Assembly (NCBI RefSeq): GCF_001886815.1
Contig: NZ_CP018099.1
Span: 3,160,501-3,224,500 of the forward strand
DNA length: 64,000 bases
Reading direction: 5' to 3'
Source: Caldithrix abyssi DSM 13497
GTDB lineage: Bacteria > Calditrichota > Calditrichia > Calditrichales > Calditrichaceae
A program made the translations under genes and the position numbers. Shown here in pieces: positions 52,698 to 64,000 of the stretch (position 1 is its first letter; each line of letters begins with the position of its first letter). Below the pieces are notes generated by a model, which saw only the letters and a list, made by a program, of their open reading frames with translations, was not told where the DNA came from and made no database searches.

Positions 52698-54107
52698 TTA
52701 AAACCGCTCGCCTTGCTGCATCAGGCCGGACTTTTTGGTAATAATTTCCCGCCAGTTCGGATTTTGCAGCTCTTTGCGATAGCTGGAATGGATGAGTTCG
52801 TACTCTCCGAAGCCGCGCTGATCGGCAAAAACAAATTCGGCCCCGCCTTCCAGATTATGATAGTACCAGATAACGTAAGGCAGTAAATCCATGGAGCTGG
52901 GATGGCGCTCGATTTCATCCGGCTCGCCGTAAATCAACAACACCCGGCCTCTGTCCGTCTGCCAGCCTTCTCTACCCATGGCCCTAAAGCGCCGATTCGC
53001 TTCTTCTACTCTACGCAAATAGTTGATGCGCGTGGTTCCAAATGGCGTTTGATTCATCTTGTCCCGCCGGTACCAGAACTGCGTTAAAAACTTACGCATG
53101 GCGTTGGCGTTATCTAAGTTTTTGAACATCCTCTCTTCCTGACGGGTGGCGATGTATTTGGCCATTTCAAATTCTTTTTTCAATTGTTCTTTGGTTAACA
53201 GCACCAGCGCTTCGTCAATTTCCGGCATCTCTCCGGAGAACTGCGCCTCTGTTTTTTCTATTTGTTTGCCTTTGTACACATAAAATGACTTGCGGGCGGT
53301 GGCCTGTTTGCCGCTTTCCAGGTCTTCTACGTGAATGGCCAGAAAATAGCCGTTCTGGGGCAGGGCCATAACGTTAAATCCGCCAATTTCAACCAGATCC
53401 GGCCGAATAATTTTCTTTATCTTTTGCTGCCCTGTTTTAACCGTGTCTCCTTTGTTGTCAATGACAAAATACTGAACGCGGTAGCGCGTCTCTCGCTCAG
53501 GATCAAATGACAGATTGTTAAGCTCAATGTAATAATAGAGCATGGGCTGCAAAATATCAAACACCGGTCGCGGATTGGGCACCACGTACAAACCGTTCTT
53601 GTAAAAACGGTCTTTGCTTTCCGCCTTCTTTAAATTCATGCAGAACTCAAGATCGGAAAGGAACAATTCGTCTTTGGGGCGAATGGTATTCAAGTCAAAA
53701 ATGTATTCTCCGCTGCGATTGGAAACATTATCCGTCAACTGTACTTTAGCCTTGTAATTGCCGTAAGGCAAAGACAGGGGAAAGATATCCACAAACTGGT
53801 TGTAGCGATTCATTTGAGCCGTGTCCTGCGCGGTATTTTTCAGATTGTGGGAAAAACTTTTCAGCAGATTGCCATCCGTATCAAAAATTTCGAGATGGCT
53901 GGTAAAATTGGCCTGAAAGGTACTGTCATCGAGCGCCTTGTAGATTAAATTCCCCTGAAAGATAGAGACATAAACTTCTACATAAGAACTGGAATCGGTT
54001 TCCTTAAAAGAAGCATAATCCACATTAATGGGTACAAAATTCATTTGCGCCAAAACAAGCGCAGGGAGAACAAATATCATCAATGCGGATATTAATTTAC
54101 GTTTCAT
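52698..54107 (-). CDS. GWxTD domain protein, secreted
   Basis: 469 residues with a signal peptide (about 1-20, ending VLALVLAQ type). The C-terminal domain (about 315-460) holds the GWxTD motif in RAMGREGWQTDRGRVLLIYG, followed by PYVIWYYHNLEGGAEFVFAD. The middle is beta-rich (YASFKETDSSSYVEVYVSI). GWxTD proteins occur mainly in FCB and related bacteria; the function is unknown. The gene follows smc with a 13-nt gap. Confidence 0.85.
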   Translation of the reverse strand: MKRKLISALMIFVLPALVLAQMNFVPINVDYASFKETDSSSYVEVYVSIFQGNLIYKALDDSTFQANFTSHLEIFDTDGNLLKSFSHNLKNTAQDTAQMNRYNQFVDIFPLSLPYGNYKAKVQLTDNVSNRSGEYIFDLNTIRPKDELFLSDLEFCMNLKKAESKDRFYKNGLYVVPNPRPVFDILQPMLYYYIELNNLSFDPERETRYRVQYFVIDNKGDTVKTGQQKIKKIIRPDLVEIGGFNVMALPQNGYFLAIHVEDLESGKQATARKSFYVYKGKQIEKTEAQFSGEMPEIDEALVLLTKEQLKKEFEMAKYIATRQEERMFKNLDNANAMRKFLTQFWYRRDKMNQTPFGTTRINYLRRVEEANRRFRAMGREGWQTDRGRVLLIYGEPDEIERHPSSMDLLPYVIWYYHNLEGGAEFVFADQRGFGEYELIHSSYRKELQNPNWREIITKKSGLMQQGERF

Positions 54108-54119
54108 GGCAACACCTTT

Positions 54120-57100
54120 TTAATTAAATTTAACCGATACAATTTTCGATACGCCTTCTTCTTCCATTGTTACGCCGTAAAGGGTTTCGGCCGCTTCCAT
54201 GGTTCGCTTGTTATGCGTAACAATGATAAATTGCGTGTTTTTAGAGAACTGTTTCAACGCTTCCGTAAAGCGACCGATATTGATATCATCTAGCGGCGCG
54301 TCAACCTCGTCTAATATACAAAACGGACTCGGCTTTACCAGATAAATGGCGAACAACAGAGAGATGGCGGTTAGTGTTTTTTCGCCCGAAGAAAGCAGGG
54401 TAAGCGTTTGCAGGCGCTTTCCTTTGGTTCTGATTTTAAAGATAATGTCCGCTTCCAGAGGGTCCGCCTCTTCTTCCAGCTCAATGGTTCCCTCGCCGTT
54501 TTCAAAAAAGGATTTAAAAACCTTTTCGAAATTTTCCTTGATCTGATTAAAGGTCGTCATGAACTGTTCTCTGGCCGTTTTATTGATCTTGTCAATGGTT
54601 TCAATTAACGACTTTTCGGCCTGCAACAGGTCGTCTCTTTGTTTCACCAGAAAGTCGAGACGCTCCTTTTCTTCTTCGTATTCCTGAACTGCCAGCGGAT
54701 TGACGGGTCCCATGTTTTTGATGCGCATCCTTAACATTTCAATCCGCTCTTCCGCTTCCTGCTCGTTAAAATCCTGATAAGGAATACCAATTTCCACGTC
54801 TTCCGAATATTCCTTCAGGGCGTATTCCCGAATGCTCTCCGCTTTATACTCGTTTTCCTGTATTTTAAGTTCCAATTGTTTGCTTTTTTCAACGGTTGAA
54901 TCATGCTGGCGTCTGTAAGCGCGCGTTTGTTCCTCCAGCTCAATGATTTTGGCTCTTAATTCCTGGTAAGTCTGTTCGATCTTTTGCTTTTCGTCTTCCA
55001 GCGCGTCTCTGCTGGCCCACAATTTTTCACGATCCTCTTTGCGCTTTTCGGCGTCGATATCAATTTGCGTCAATGTTTCGTTGATGTTTTTGATCTCATT
55101 ACGTTTTCGTTCAATTTCCGCCGTCAAATCGGCAATGGATCGTTCTGTGCGTTGAATATCGGCTCGCCGGTTCTCGTATTGATTGCGCATATTGTTGGCT
55201 TTTAAGCGCGCCTTTTGCACCTCTTCCAGCAAATACTCCATGGCCTCGCTTTTGCGTTCGTATTCGGAGGTGCGCGTAATGGTCTCCCTTTCCAGCTCGT
55301 TTAACTCTTTTTGCAGCTCCTCCAGTTCAACGCTGTGCGTTTCGATCTCTTTTTTCAGGGCGTGATTCTCTTTGCGCAGGCGATCGATCCGCTGACGGGC
55401 ATTCTCCGTTTCCTGAGTCAGTTTCTGAATTTCGTATTGTAATTGCGTCTCCTTTTTATCGATCTCCAATTTCTCGTTTTGCAGATGTTGCAGTTTTTGC
55501 GTGGTATTCTGAATTTCGTCGCCGGTTTGTTTGATCTGTTGTTCGGTTTTGCTGATTTTTTGCGTTACCTGGTTCACCTCATTTTCCAGCGCCGCCACCT
55601 GTTCTTGCAAACGCTCTAATTGCTCTTTGCGTCCCACCATGGAAACGGATTTTTTGGCCAGCTCGCCGCTGCTGATCTCACGGTTAAAATTGACCGCCTC
55701 GCCCTGTTCGGTAATAAAACGGTACTGCGGAAATTGGTTGGCCAGCTGCAGCGCTTCGTCCAGATCGGGCGTAATGATTACATCCCCTAACAGCAGTTCG
55801 ATCAGGTCTTCGTACTCCGGCGCGTACTTAATTTGATCCTTTAAAAACTGAAGGCCTTCCGGTCGATTCAACGGCGCGCCATGCCGCGGAACTCTTTCCA
55901 GCGGGATAAGCGTAATTCGTCCCTTCTTTTCTTTTTTAACGTGGTCGATGATTTGCCGGGCCGCCTTTACCGAATCAACCAGCACGTAGTTCAACGCGTC
56001 GCCCAGCAGGTTTTCTAGTAACAGGGTCGCCCGTTCATCGGCCGAAATAATATCGGACAGGGTGCCTTTAATTCCGCTAAACTGCCCGCGGTTGGTCATG
56101 ATGTATTTGGTGCTTTGCCAGAAGCCTTCGTAGCTGGTTACAATTTGTTCAAAAAAGTTTTTACGCGAACGGGCCTCTTCCAGGCTGCCCATCAACTGGC
56201 GCCGTTTTTGGTCCAGTTGATTACGCTGATCGGTAAGAGCTTTCACCTTTTCCTGTAAACGATCGAGGGCCGATTTCAGGCGATCCTGCTCCGTTAAAAA
56301 TTCGTTTTGCCTGTTTTTAAGACGGGCGATCTCCGTTTCCAGATGCTGAATGTCCTGCTGCCAGCCGGCGATCTTCTCTTCGGCTTCTTCCAGTTGCTCC
56401 GTTTGAAAGCGGTAGCGATATTCCCGCTGGGCCTGCAAATCTTTAAATTGCGAGACCTGCTGGAATTTTTGCCGGAACTCCTGGTTGAGCTGATCGATTT
56501 CCTGTTTTTCTTTTTGCAATATTTCAAGATCGGCCTGGCGCTGCGCTTCAATTTCGGCCAGGGTTTGCTCGGCCTCTTCCTTCTGGCGCACAATCTCATC
56601 GATCTCGATCTGGTAGGTTTTCAGATTTTCTTTCAGCAATTTGATTTTTTGCTCGGCCTGATCGATATCTTCGATGTAGCGCGCCTTGTTCTGCATTAAC
56701 TGCTCTTTACGCGTTTCGGCCACCGCCTGATCCTGATTCAATTTGGCGAGCTGTTCGCTCAGGGCGCTGATCTGAATATTAAATTGCTGAATCTTTTGTT
56801 CGAGTTGAATTTGTTCGCGTTTGTAATCTTCCAGCAGCGCTTCGTCTATGGTAATTTGATGGTGGCTTTCTTCTTTTATTTTGCTGATCTCCTGCAGCTG
56901 CTGTTTTAAGGGTCTGATTTCATCTAACAGAGCATGAAAACGATAGCGGCACAGGTCGATGTCCAATTTTTTCAATTCATCGGAATAAGCGATGTAGCGT
57001 CTGGCCTTGCCCACCTGACGCGAAAGCGAGTTCACCTTTTTTTCCACCTCGCTGATGATGTCGTTGATGCGCACCAGGTCGGTTCGCGTGTCCTCTAACT

Positions 57101-57638
57101 TTCTTAAAGCCGATTTGCGCCGGATTTTGTACTTAACGATGCCCGCCGCTTCTTCTAACAACAGGCGCCGTTCGGCTTTATTCTCGCTCAGGATGGACTC
57201 CACCATTTTCAACTCGATCACCGAATACGAGTTAGGGCCAAGACCGGTGTCCATAAACAGGTTGAGCACATCTTTTAAGCGCACCACGCTGTTGTTGATC
57301 AAATATTCGCTTTCGCCCGAACGGTAAAGGCGGCGCGTGATGATCACTTCGTCAAATTCTGTTTTGAGGATTTTTTTGTTGTTCTGAATGGTTAAGGAGA
57401 CTTCGGCCATGCCCATCGGTTTGCGCGTTCGCGTGCCGTTAAAAATCACGCTTTGCATTTTATCGCTGCGCAACACGCTGGTCCTTTGTTCGCCCAGAAC
57501 CCAACGCACGGCGTCAACAATATTAGATTTTCCGGAACCATTCGGCCCGATGATGCAAGAAATCCCCTCGTTAAAATCTAATTTGATTTTTTGGGCAAAA
57601 GATTTGAAACCCAATAATTGTAATCTTGAAAGATACAT
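54120..57638 (-). CDS. smc: Chromosome partition protein SMC
   Basis: 1172 residues. Walker A GPNGSGKSNIVDAVRWVLGE (about 32-51), a long coiled coil (about 170-500), a hinge (about 510-680, SGIKGTLSDIISADERATLL), second coiled coil (about 690-1000), ABC signature LLSSGEKTLTAISLLFAIYL and Walker B SPFCILDEVDAPLDDINI. It compacts and segregates DNA with ScpAB. AAGGAG lies upstream of the ATG. scpA and scpB are not in the window. Confidence 0.97.
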   Translation of the reverse strand: MYLSRLQLLGFKSFAQKIKLDFNEGISCIIGPNGSGKSNIVDAVRWVLGEQRTSVLRSDKMQSVIFNGTRTRKPMGMAEVSLTIQNNKKILKTEFDEVIITRRLYRSGESEYLINNSVVRLKDVLNLFMDTGLGPNSYSVIELKMVESILSENKAERRLLLEEAAGIVKYKIRRKSALRKLEDTRTDLVRINDIISEVEKKVNSLSRQVGKARRYIAYSDELKKLDIDLCRYRFHALLDEIRPLKQQLQEISKIKEESHHQITIDEALLEDYKREQIQLEQKIQQFNIQISALSEQLAKLNQDQAVAETRKEQLMQNKARYIEDIDQAEQKIKLLKENLKTYQIEIDEIVRQKEEAEQTLAEIEAQRQADLEILQKEKQEIDQLNQEFRQKFQQVSQFKDLQAQREYRYRFQTEQLEEAEEKIAGWQQDIQHLETEIARLKNRQNEFLTEQDRLKSALDRLQEKVKALTDQRNQLDQKRRQLMGSLEEARSRKNFFEQIVTSYEGFWQSTKYIMTNRGQFSGIKGTLSDIISADERATLLLENLLGDALNYVLVDSVKAARQIIDHVKKEKKGRITLIPLERVPRHGAPLNRPEGLQFLKDQIKYAPEYEDLIELLLGDVIITPDLDEALQLANQFPQYRFITEQGEAVNFNREISSGELAKKSVSMVGRKEQLERLQEQVAALENEVNQVTQKISKTEQQIKQTGDEIQNTTQKLQHLQNEKLEIDKKETQLQYEIQKLTQETENARQRIDRLRKENHALKKEIETHSVELEELQKELNELERETITRTSEYERKSEAMEYLLEEVQKARLKANNMRNQYENRRADIQRTERSIADLTAEIERKRNEIKNINETLTQIDIDAEKRKEDREKLWASRDALEDEKQKIEQTYQELRAKIIELEEQTRAYRRQHDSTVEKSKQLELKIQENEYKAESIREYALKEYSEDVEIGIPYQDFNEQEAEERIEMLRMRIKNMGPVNPLAVQEYEEEKERLDFLVKQRDDLLQAEKSLIETIDKINKTAREQFMTTFNQIKENFEKVFKSFFENGEGTIELEEEADPLEADIIFKIRTKGKRLQTLTLLSSGEKTLTAISLLFAIYLVKPSPFCILDEVDAPLDDINIGRFTEALKQFSKNTQFIIVTHNKRTMEAAETLYGVTMEEEGVSKIVSVKFN

Positions 57639-57646
57639 CGCGCTCC

Positions 57647-60163
57647 TTAAAACAAACTCTGTGCTTTCATCAATAGTTGTAAATAATCGACCCAGTAACC
57701 AGGCGGATTAAAAAGAGCCCAAAAGATAAGAATTGGAATGAAATAACACAACAATAAAATTGAGAAGACCCTGGAAGTTTTGGCAATAAATAAAATGTGA
57801 ATGCCATTAATGAGGCGTATTTGCGTCCAAAAGGCAAAAATGCCAAAGATAATCCACAACCACTGTAGCGGCTGTTGATACAATAACCAGTGGTAGCTTA
57901 TCAGGCTAAACGGAAAAAACCAGACAAAAGGCGCCCCAGCCCAGGCGATGATGGCAAATCCCTGACGGTAGCGAATTTTTGAGCGGTTGATCCAGGCCAA
58001 AATTTTCAAAACAAAAGCGCCGATCACCGGAATTAAAACGAAAAACAAAAACAACAAAGCGGTTATTAACAGTTTGTCACGGCTCCACTCCAGGTAACGT
58101 TTAAACAGGCCAAGAGGAATCAGAATGACCGACAGTATTTCCTGTAACCAGAGCGATTTATGGAAAAAATAAATCTGCGAGGCCAAAAAGACAGCGGCAA
58201 TCAGGGCGATAAACGTGCTTACTGTAATGGAATTAAAAAAGGGTATGATCCGTCTTTCGCGTAAATCCACAAAAAATCCGTACGAATGTCTGAGCGAGCG
58301 CCTGAAATTTTCTCGCAGGCGGGGTACGCGCCGATAGATGGCAAAAAACAGGATGGCGCTAAAGGTCACCAGAATGGAGAAAAAGTTGGTCTTAGGCTGC
58401 TGCGTGAAATAGCGATCATTAATTGCCGTTTCGTTTTGCAGCCAGGGATTTCCCAGCAGCTTTGTCCAGGGCTTGGGATCGCCGTTCAGGTCCAAAAAAC
58501 CATGGGGCGTAACATTTCCGGCGCTGTCCGCCGCGCCCAGGTCGTTCGGATATTCGGTGCGCCAGTCGAACAGACATTCCACAAACCCGCCATTAGGCTG
58601 GATGTCATTAATCGATTTGTAGAGTTCATTGCGTATTAAAAGGCCGCGGTTGATCTGATGCGTTATTTCGGAATTTTCCATCTGTAAAAGATCGGCCGTT
58701 AAAAATCCTATTTTACCCATCAATGAAAAAGCCTGCAAATGCTGGTTCGCATTTAAAAAGAGTACTGGCCGGTAGCGGTCGTAAATATAAAAATCGGCAA
58801 CGCGCTCCGGCGGCAGAGGAAAACCGGGAATGGGCGAAATATAAGTTAAAACGCCAGGTCCGGCCTTTAATTTGCCGTTTAAGATAAACATGAACTTTTG
58901 TGCTACGGGAACATGCAGTGGTATTTCCTGCCCCAGTCCGATAGCCGTTAACGAAGGATGGCCGGCGTAAAAATGGCGTATTTGATGGCCCACATTTTTA
59001 GCCGCCTCCAGCAAAAAGTTTTCATTAAAAAATTCAGACGGAAAGCGCCACAAAGGAAACTCCGCAAACACCATCAGTCCCAGAGAATCGGCCAGACGCA
59101 AAAGCGGTTCATCAGGTAAAAAATGCGCCAGACGCAGAGCATTAAATCCCTGACCGCGGGCAAAATTCAACAACCGCCGCAATTGCGCGTAATATGATTT
59201 GCCGGCAAAGATTTCCGGCGACAGGTGCATGGTGATCCCTCGAATCTGCACAAGCTGGCCGTTGAGGTAGAACTTTTGTCGAACATGTTCGATCTTTCTG
59301 GCGCCAAAGGTCTGAACGCGCGTAAACTTCTTTACGCCATTTTCAAAAGTCACCTCGGCCTGCAAAGTAAAACGCAACATCTGCGGATTTTCCGGAGACC
59401 AGACATTGGAAGGGTCCAGCGCAAACTGTCCTTCCAGTGTAATCTTTTTTCCGTTAAGCTGACGCGAATAGCGCTGCTTGCGCAACAAAATTTTTTGATC
59501 GGATGTTCGTTGAATAATCTCAACGATCTTAAACGCCTTCATGTTTTGAGGGGCAACAATGTCGTAGCGGTAGTTCAGCGTAAAGCCCGCCTCGCTGTGC
59601 TGCAAATTAAATTGAACATTGTTCACCGCAGGCGGATCGGCTACAATCAGGTAAAGCGGAGAGGCCAGACCAATGTACCGTTCTTCAGAAAAGGTGTGGA
59701 CAATGGTCGGAAATCCGCGATCGGTTGATTGCGGCAATTTTATCCTGATCTCAATATTCAGAACGGAATCTTCCTTTACATAATCAGCGGGGATTTGCAG
59801 GCGAAAGGGATTACGGGAATTGGGCGAAATGCCAAGGATATGGCCGTTCACGTAAAAATAAGAGGAACCGTTAACGCCCTGGGTGATCAAATAGAGCGTC
59901 TGCTCAGAACGCCAGTTTTTTGGCAACTTAACGCGTCTGGAAAAAGTCAGTTGATCGCGGTTTTTAACCAGCAACGGTATTTGCACTTCCTCTGTCTCGC
60001 TGCCGCGCCCGCTCAGCGTCCATTCTTTTATTTCATACATCTGCCAGTTAGACGCAGAAACGTTAAAGGTCTTATCGCCCTCTGGCCAGTCATATTGTAA
60101 AAAGCCCTGCGCGTTCAGGGCGGTTGTCAGTAAGCAAATCAGTAAAAAATGCTTTATCTTCAT
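57647..60163 (-). CDS. GH2-like protein with C-terminal membrane domain
   Basis: 838 residues. Signal peptide (about 1-18), a beta-sandwich region (about 60-170: NGSSYFYVNGHILGISPNSR) as in the sugar-binding domain of GH2, an immunoglobulin-like region (about 180-290), and a TIM-barrel-like part (about 290-480) with KFYLNGQLVQIRGITMH, GFNALRLAHFLPDEPLLRLA and LGLMVFAEFPLW. The GH2 acid/base motif is altered: IGLGQEIPLH replaces the usual GNE. No clear nucleophile glutamate is found, so it may be inactive or divergent. Residues about 595-835 form six to seven membrane helices, resembling Yip1-like domains. It lies between smc and pdxJ. Confidence 0.68.
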   Translation of the reverse strand: MKIKHFLLICLLTTALNAQGFLQYDWPEGDKTFNVSASNWQMYEIKEWTLSGRGSETEEVQIPLLVKNRDQLTFSRRVKLPKNWRSEQTLYLITQGVNGSSYFYVNGHILGISPNSRNPFRLQIPADYVKEDSVLNIEIRIKLPQSTDRGFPTIVHTFSEERYIGLASPLYLIVADPPAVNNVQFNLQHSEAGFTLNYRYDIVAPQNMKAFKIVEIIQRTSDQKILLRKQRYSRQLNGKKITLEGQFALDPSNVWSPENPQMLRFTLQAEVTFENGVKKFTRVQTFGARKIEHVRQKFYLNGQLVQIRGITMHLSPEIFAGKSYYAQLRRLLNFARGQGFNALRLAHFLPDEPLLRLADSLGLMVFAEFPLWRFPSEFFNENFLLEAAKNVGHQIRHFYAGHPSLTAIGLGQEIPLHVPVAQKFMFILNGKLKAGPGVLTYISPIPGFPLPPERVADFYIYDRYRPVLFLNANQHLQAFSLMGKIGFLTADLLQMENSEITHQINRGLLIRNELYKSINDIQPNGGFVECLFDWRTEYPNDLGAADSAGNVTPHGFLDLNGDPKPWTKLLGNPWLQNETAINDRYFTQQPKTNFFSILVTFSAILFFAIYRRVPRLRENFRRSLRHSYGFFVDLRERRIIPFFNSITVSTFIALIAAVFLASQIYFFHKSLWLQEILSVILIPLGLFKRYLEWSRDKLLITALLFLFFVLIPVIGAFVLKILAWINRSKIRYRQGFAIIAWAGAPFVWFFPFSLISYHWLLYQQPLQWLWIIFGIFAFWTQIRLINGIHILFIAKTSRVFSILLLCYFIPILIFWALFNPPGYWVDYLQLLMKAQSLF

Positions 60164-60177
60164 TCACAAAATCCTTT

Positions 60178-60888
60178 TTACATCAATGCAATCAGATCTC
60201 GCACAGCCTGTTCAAATCCAATAGCCAGACTTTTGGAAAAGAGCGGTTTGCCGACGATGATGTCTTCTATGTTTTCCATTTTGGTAATATCGCGGATATT
60301 ATCATAGCCGATGCCTCCGCTGATATTAACGCCCATGCCCAGTTTATTGGCCGCCAGAGAAAGATTATCCAGCTCTTGCAGCAAAGCAATTTCGGAATCC
60401 ATGTCCTCCGCATTGGCCAGTCCGGTGGCATCCAGCTCAACATAGTCAAATTCCAGCTTGCCGGCCAGCTTTACCTGTTCCACCTGCGGTTCAATCAGCA
60501 CCGAACTCAAAATACCGTTGGTGCGTAATTCGATGATAAAATCCTGCAATTGGGTGGGATACATGTCCACATTCAGAGGATGCGGCGCAATATCATGCAG
60601 TTCGCCCGGCGCGACAAAAGTAACCATATCGGGTTTAATGCGCAGCAGTTTGCGCACATTTTCTTCGGTCAGGTTGCAGCGGATGTTTAAATAGGTTTTG
60701 ACGATATGCTTTAAAAGAACAATATCCGTCTCTTTTACGGTTTTTTGATTATCGTGCAAATAAGCGACAATGCTTTCAGCGCCGCCCAGTTCTGCCAGAA
60801 CCACGGCCTGAATGGGATCGGGATATTTGTCATTGAAGCTGTTTCGTACAAAAGCGATCGGGTCAATATCCACCGCTAATCGATGCAT
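60178..60888 (-). CDS. pdxJ: Pyridoxine 5'-phosphate synthase
   Basis: 236-residue enzyme that joins 1-deoxyxylulose 5-phosphate and aminoacetone 3-phosphate. LAVDIDPIAFVRNSF, VTFVAPGELHDIAPHPLNVD (in part), VLIEPQVEQVKLAGKLEFDYVEL in part, GMGVNISGGIGYDNI and IIVGKPLFSKSLAIGFEQAV are PdxJ motifs; several positions, such as VAPGE for VPE, differ from the Escherichia sequence. AGGAGG precedes the ATG. Confidence 0.88.
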   Translation of the reverse strand: MHRLAVDIDPIAFVRNSFNDKYPDPIQAVVLAELGGAESIVAYLHDNQKTVKETDIVLLKHIVKTYLNIRCNLTEENVRKLLRIKPDMVTFVAPGELHDIAPHPLNVDMYPTQLQDFIIELRTNGILSSVLIEPQVEQVKLAGKLEFDYVELDATGLANAEDMDSEIALLQELDNLSLAANKLGMGVNISGGIGYDNIRDITKMENIEDIIVGKPLFSKSLAIGFEQAVRDLIALM

Positions 60889-60909
60889 GTTGTTTCCTCC
60901 TGTAAGCGT

Positions 60910-61455
60910 TTAGAACGACGACAAATCTTCCCAGCGGATGATGCGCCAGATGCCGGTGGTGTCGTTCGCCGAAAATAATTTTTTCTTGAAAACAAAAAGC
61001 GCTTCCCCGCGGATGGTCGGAATTTCACGTCCGCCGTCAATCACTAAACTAAAAACTTTTTTGATTTCTTTCAATGTTCTTTCTTCGTTCAAATAGCGGG
61101 CGTAAACCGTGCCCTCCCACGTCAGGTTTAGCGTCTGAAAATGGCGGAAGAGCCCCACCGTGGTTTTGATGTCCACATCGCGCCCCCACGTTAAATCGGT
61201 AATGGGTTCGGTGGCAAAGTTCTTGGAAATGAACAGAAAACTGCTGTCTAACAGATCGGCGTAAACCAGTGAATCCTTAAAGTTGTAAGCATATTTAAAA
61301 TTGATTAACACATCCTCCGGCGTCTTTTGATCGGTAACAATTAAGGCGGCGCCTTCAAAATCGTGCTTTAATCCCGGTGCGAATGGATTTTCGCAGGAAA
61401 ACACAAAAAGCAACGCTCCGATAACCAAAGCTAAAAAAATGCCTGCCTGTTTCAT
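60910..61455 (-). CDS. Lipoprotein of unknown function
   Basis: 181 residues from ATG 61455 with a lipobox LLFVFSCEN (Cys about 20). The body (VLINFKYAYNFKDSLVYADLL, then WGRDVDIKTTVGLFRHFQTL) has the look of an NTF2-like fold and ends in GIWRIIRWED. An upstream in-frame codon (61500) overlaps the neighbouring gene and lacks a signal. No family name is supported. It forms a pair with the similar upstream gene, starting 3 nt after its stop. Confidence 0.7.
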   Translation of the reverse strand: MKQAGIFLALVIGALLFVFSCENPFAPGLKHDFEGAALIVTDQKTPEDVLINFKYAYNFKDSLVYADLLDSSFLFISKNFATEPITDLTWGRDVDIKTTVGLFRHFQTLNLTWEGTVYARYLNEERTLKEIKKVFSLVIDGGREIPTIRGEALFVFKKKLFSANDTTGIWRIIRWEDLSSF

Positions 61456-61457
61456 TT

Positions 61458-62117
61458 TTATAGCGCCTTTTTGCGGTAATACAGTTTTAAAGCGGTCCAT
61501 GTTCCATCGTAATTCTGGTTAAGAGCGTTATCCTGCCAGAAATAGATGTACCACACCTCCGGCGGAGTTCTGGATTTAAATAAGCGAAATTGCAACAGCC
61601 CGCTGTAGGTTTTGCTGGAATCCGGCGAAAAAGATATCCTGAGGTTGTACTTTACACTGCCGCTTTCCAGCGAATCGTTCACTGATGTGGGCGTAATAGG
61701 ATTTAAAGGAATTTCGTTGCCCTCAGCCAGAATCAGGTCAAGCTTTGGATAGCCGCTAAGTTGAGACTGCACAAGCTGCGTAAAGTAATTCTGTTCATCG
61801 TTCAAGGTCCAGGGCTGACGGGCAAATTCATTGGCAAAATGCTGCTCCGGAATAAACAAAAAGGAATGGGGCTGCCCTTCCAGCGTTTGGGGGATAAAGC
61901 ATTTCATGTACTCGGCAATGTTTTTATCTTGCAGCGCTTTTTTCAGATTGACAAACACCAGTTCAGGATTAACCGCCGGATCGTAGGTGCCGTTTTGCCC
62001 GGGAGAAAAATTCTCCGGAGCTTCTACCTGCCCTTCGCGCGTGGTAAAAGGATTGGTACAGGTCAGCAATATTCCGCCGATCAGCAAAATTAAATATTTA
62101 TTAATGATTTGTAACAT
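61458..62117 (-). CDS. Lipoprotein of unknown function, paired with next gene
   Basis: 219 residues with a lipobox ILLTCTNPF (Cys about 20). The mature part has VFVNLKKALQDKNIAEYMKC and ends in PEVWYIYFWQDNALN, a pattern like the downstream lipoprotein (W-x-I-x-x-W-x-D/E), so the two may be distant paralogues. Function unknown; probably an envelope protein. It is divergent from ligA. Confidence 0.7.
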   Translation of the reverse strand: MLQIINKYLILLIGGILLTCTNPFTTREGQVEAPENFSPGQNGTYDPAVNPELVFVNLKKALQDKNIAEYMKCFIPQTLEGQPHSFLFIPEQHFANEFARQPWTLNDEQNYFTQLVQSQLSGYPKLDLILAEGNEIPLNPITPTSVNDSLESGSVKYNLRISFSPDSSKTYSGLLQFRLFKSRTPPEVWYIYFWQDNALNQNYDGTWTALKLYYRKKAL

Positions 62118-62264
62118 TTGCCTTTATCTTCTTTCTAATTAATTGAAAAAAATAAGGATAAAATACTGTAAAATCAAATTGAGGTGCGCTTTAAAGCCCG
62201 CACCTCGGGTTGAACTTTTAGTAAAGAAATATTATCTTGTGAGGTACAAAATCTCGCTAAATGA

Positions 62265-64000
<1,736 letters not shown>

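Overview
The window is 64 kb of dense bacterial chromosome, moderate in G+C with AT-rich intergenic stretches. It is mostly housekeeping operons read on the minus strand. Several features point to the Fibrobacterota-Chlorobiota-Bacteroidota (FCB) side of the tree: a GWxTD-domain protein, a DUF4954 protein, a 31-residue mS38/COX24-like basic protein, a bS21 protein, WG repeats and small lipoproteins. A full heme set with an anaerobic HemN and a tRNA-Sec would suit an anaerobic member such as Calditrichota (Caldithrix-like). That assignment is inference from gene content, not a database match.

Layout. 1-9.8 kb (minus) holds a translation and cell-division run: thrS, infC, rpmI, rplT, pheS, pheT, a ZapB-like coiled coil, zapA, a 6S-like RNA, rny and folD (cut by the window edge). 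9.8-10.7 kb holds tRNA-Val(GAC), tRNA-Tyr(GUA), a 51-residue ORF and tRNA-Sec(UCA). 10.7-19.3 kb holds a Lon-like protease (plus strand), a WG-repeat protein, a GH47 alpha-mannosidase lipoprotein beside a ROK sugar kinase, and a PpiC-type lipoprotein foldase. 19.4-30.8 kb is a complete C5 heme pathway, hemX-hemA-hemC-hemD-hemE then hemN-hemH-hemY-hemB-hemL. 30.9-36.2 kb holds a methyltransferase, rpsU, yajC-fmt, tgt and a ROK repressor. 36.2-39.4 kb (plus) holds a DUF4954 beta-helix protein and a LOG-family protein, divergent from the repressor, with a 15-bp palindrome between them. 39.5-42.7 kb holds xseA-xseB-nadK, the mS38-like gene and a zinc-ribbon/TPR membrane protein that seems to start at AUA. 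43.4-45.3 kb is uvrC. 45.7-52.7 kb holds an IS1634-type and an IS1182-type insertion sequence on either side of the pabA-pabB-pabC cluster. 52.7-62.1 kb holds the GWxTD protein, smc, a GH2-like membrane protein, pdxJ and two lipoproteins. The window ends in ligA (plus, cut by the edge).

The larger non-coding gaps are filled with repeats: 40-bp-period hairpin arrays, 8-bp GTTGAAT(A/G) minisatellites, a 7-bp AATTCGN minisatellite, and a composite mosaic that recurs after the lon and uvrC genes and carries one IS. No phage, CRISPR array or defence island is visible. The items most worth a second look are the infC AUC start, the AUA start of the zinc-ribbon/TPR gene, the tRNA-Sec with its following small ORF, the ROK/DUF4954/LOG locus with its candidate operator, the bacterial GH47, and the GH2-like domain fused to a membrane domain.
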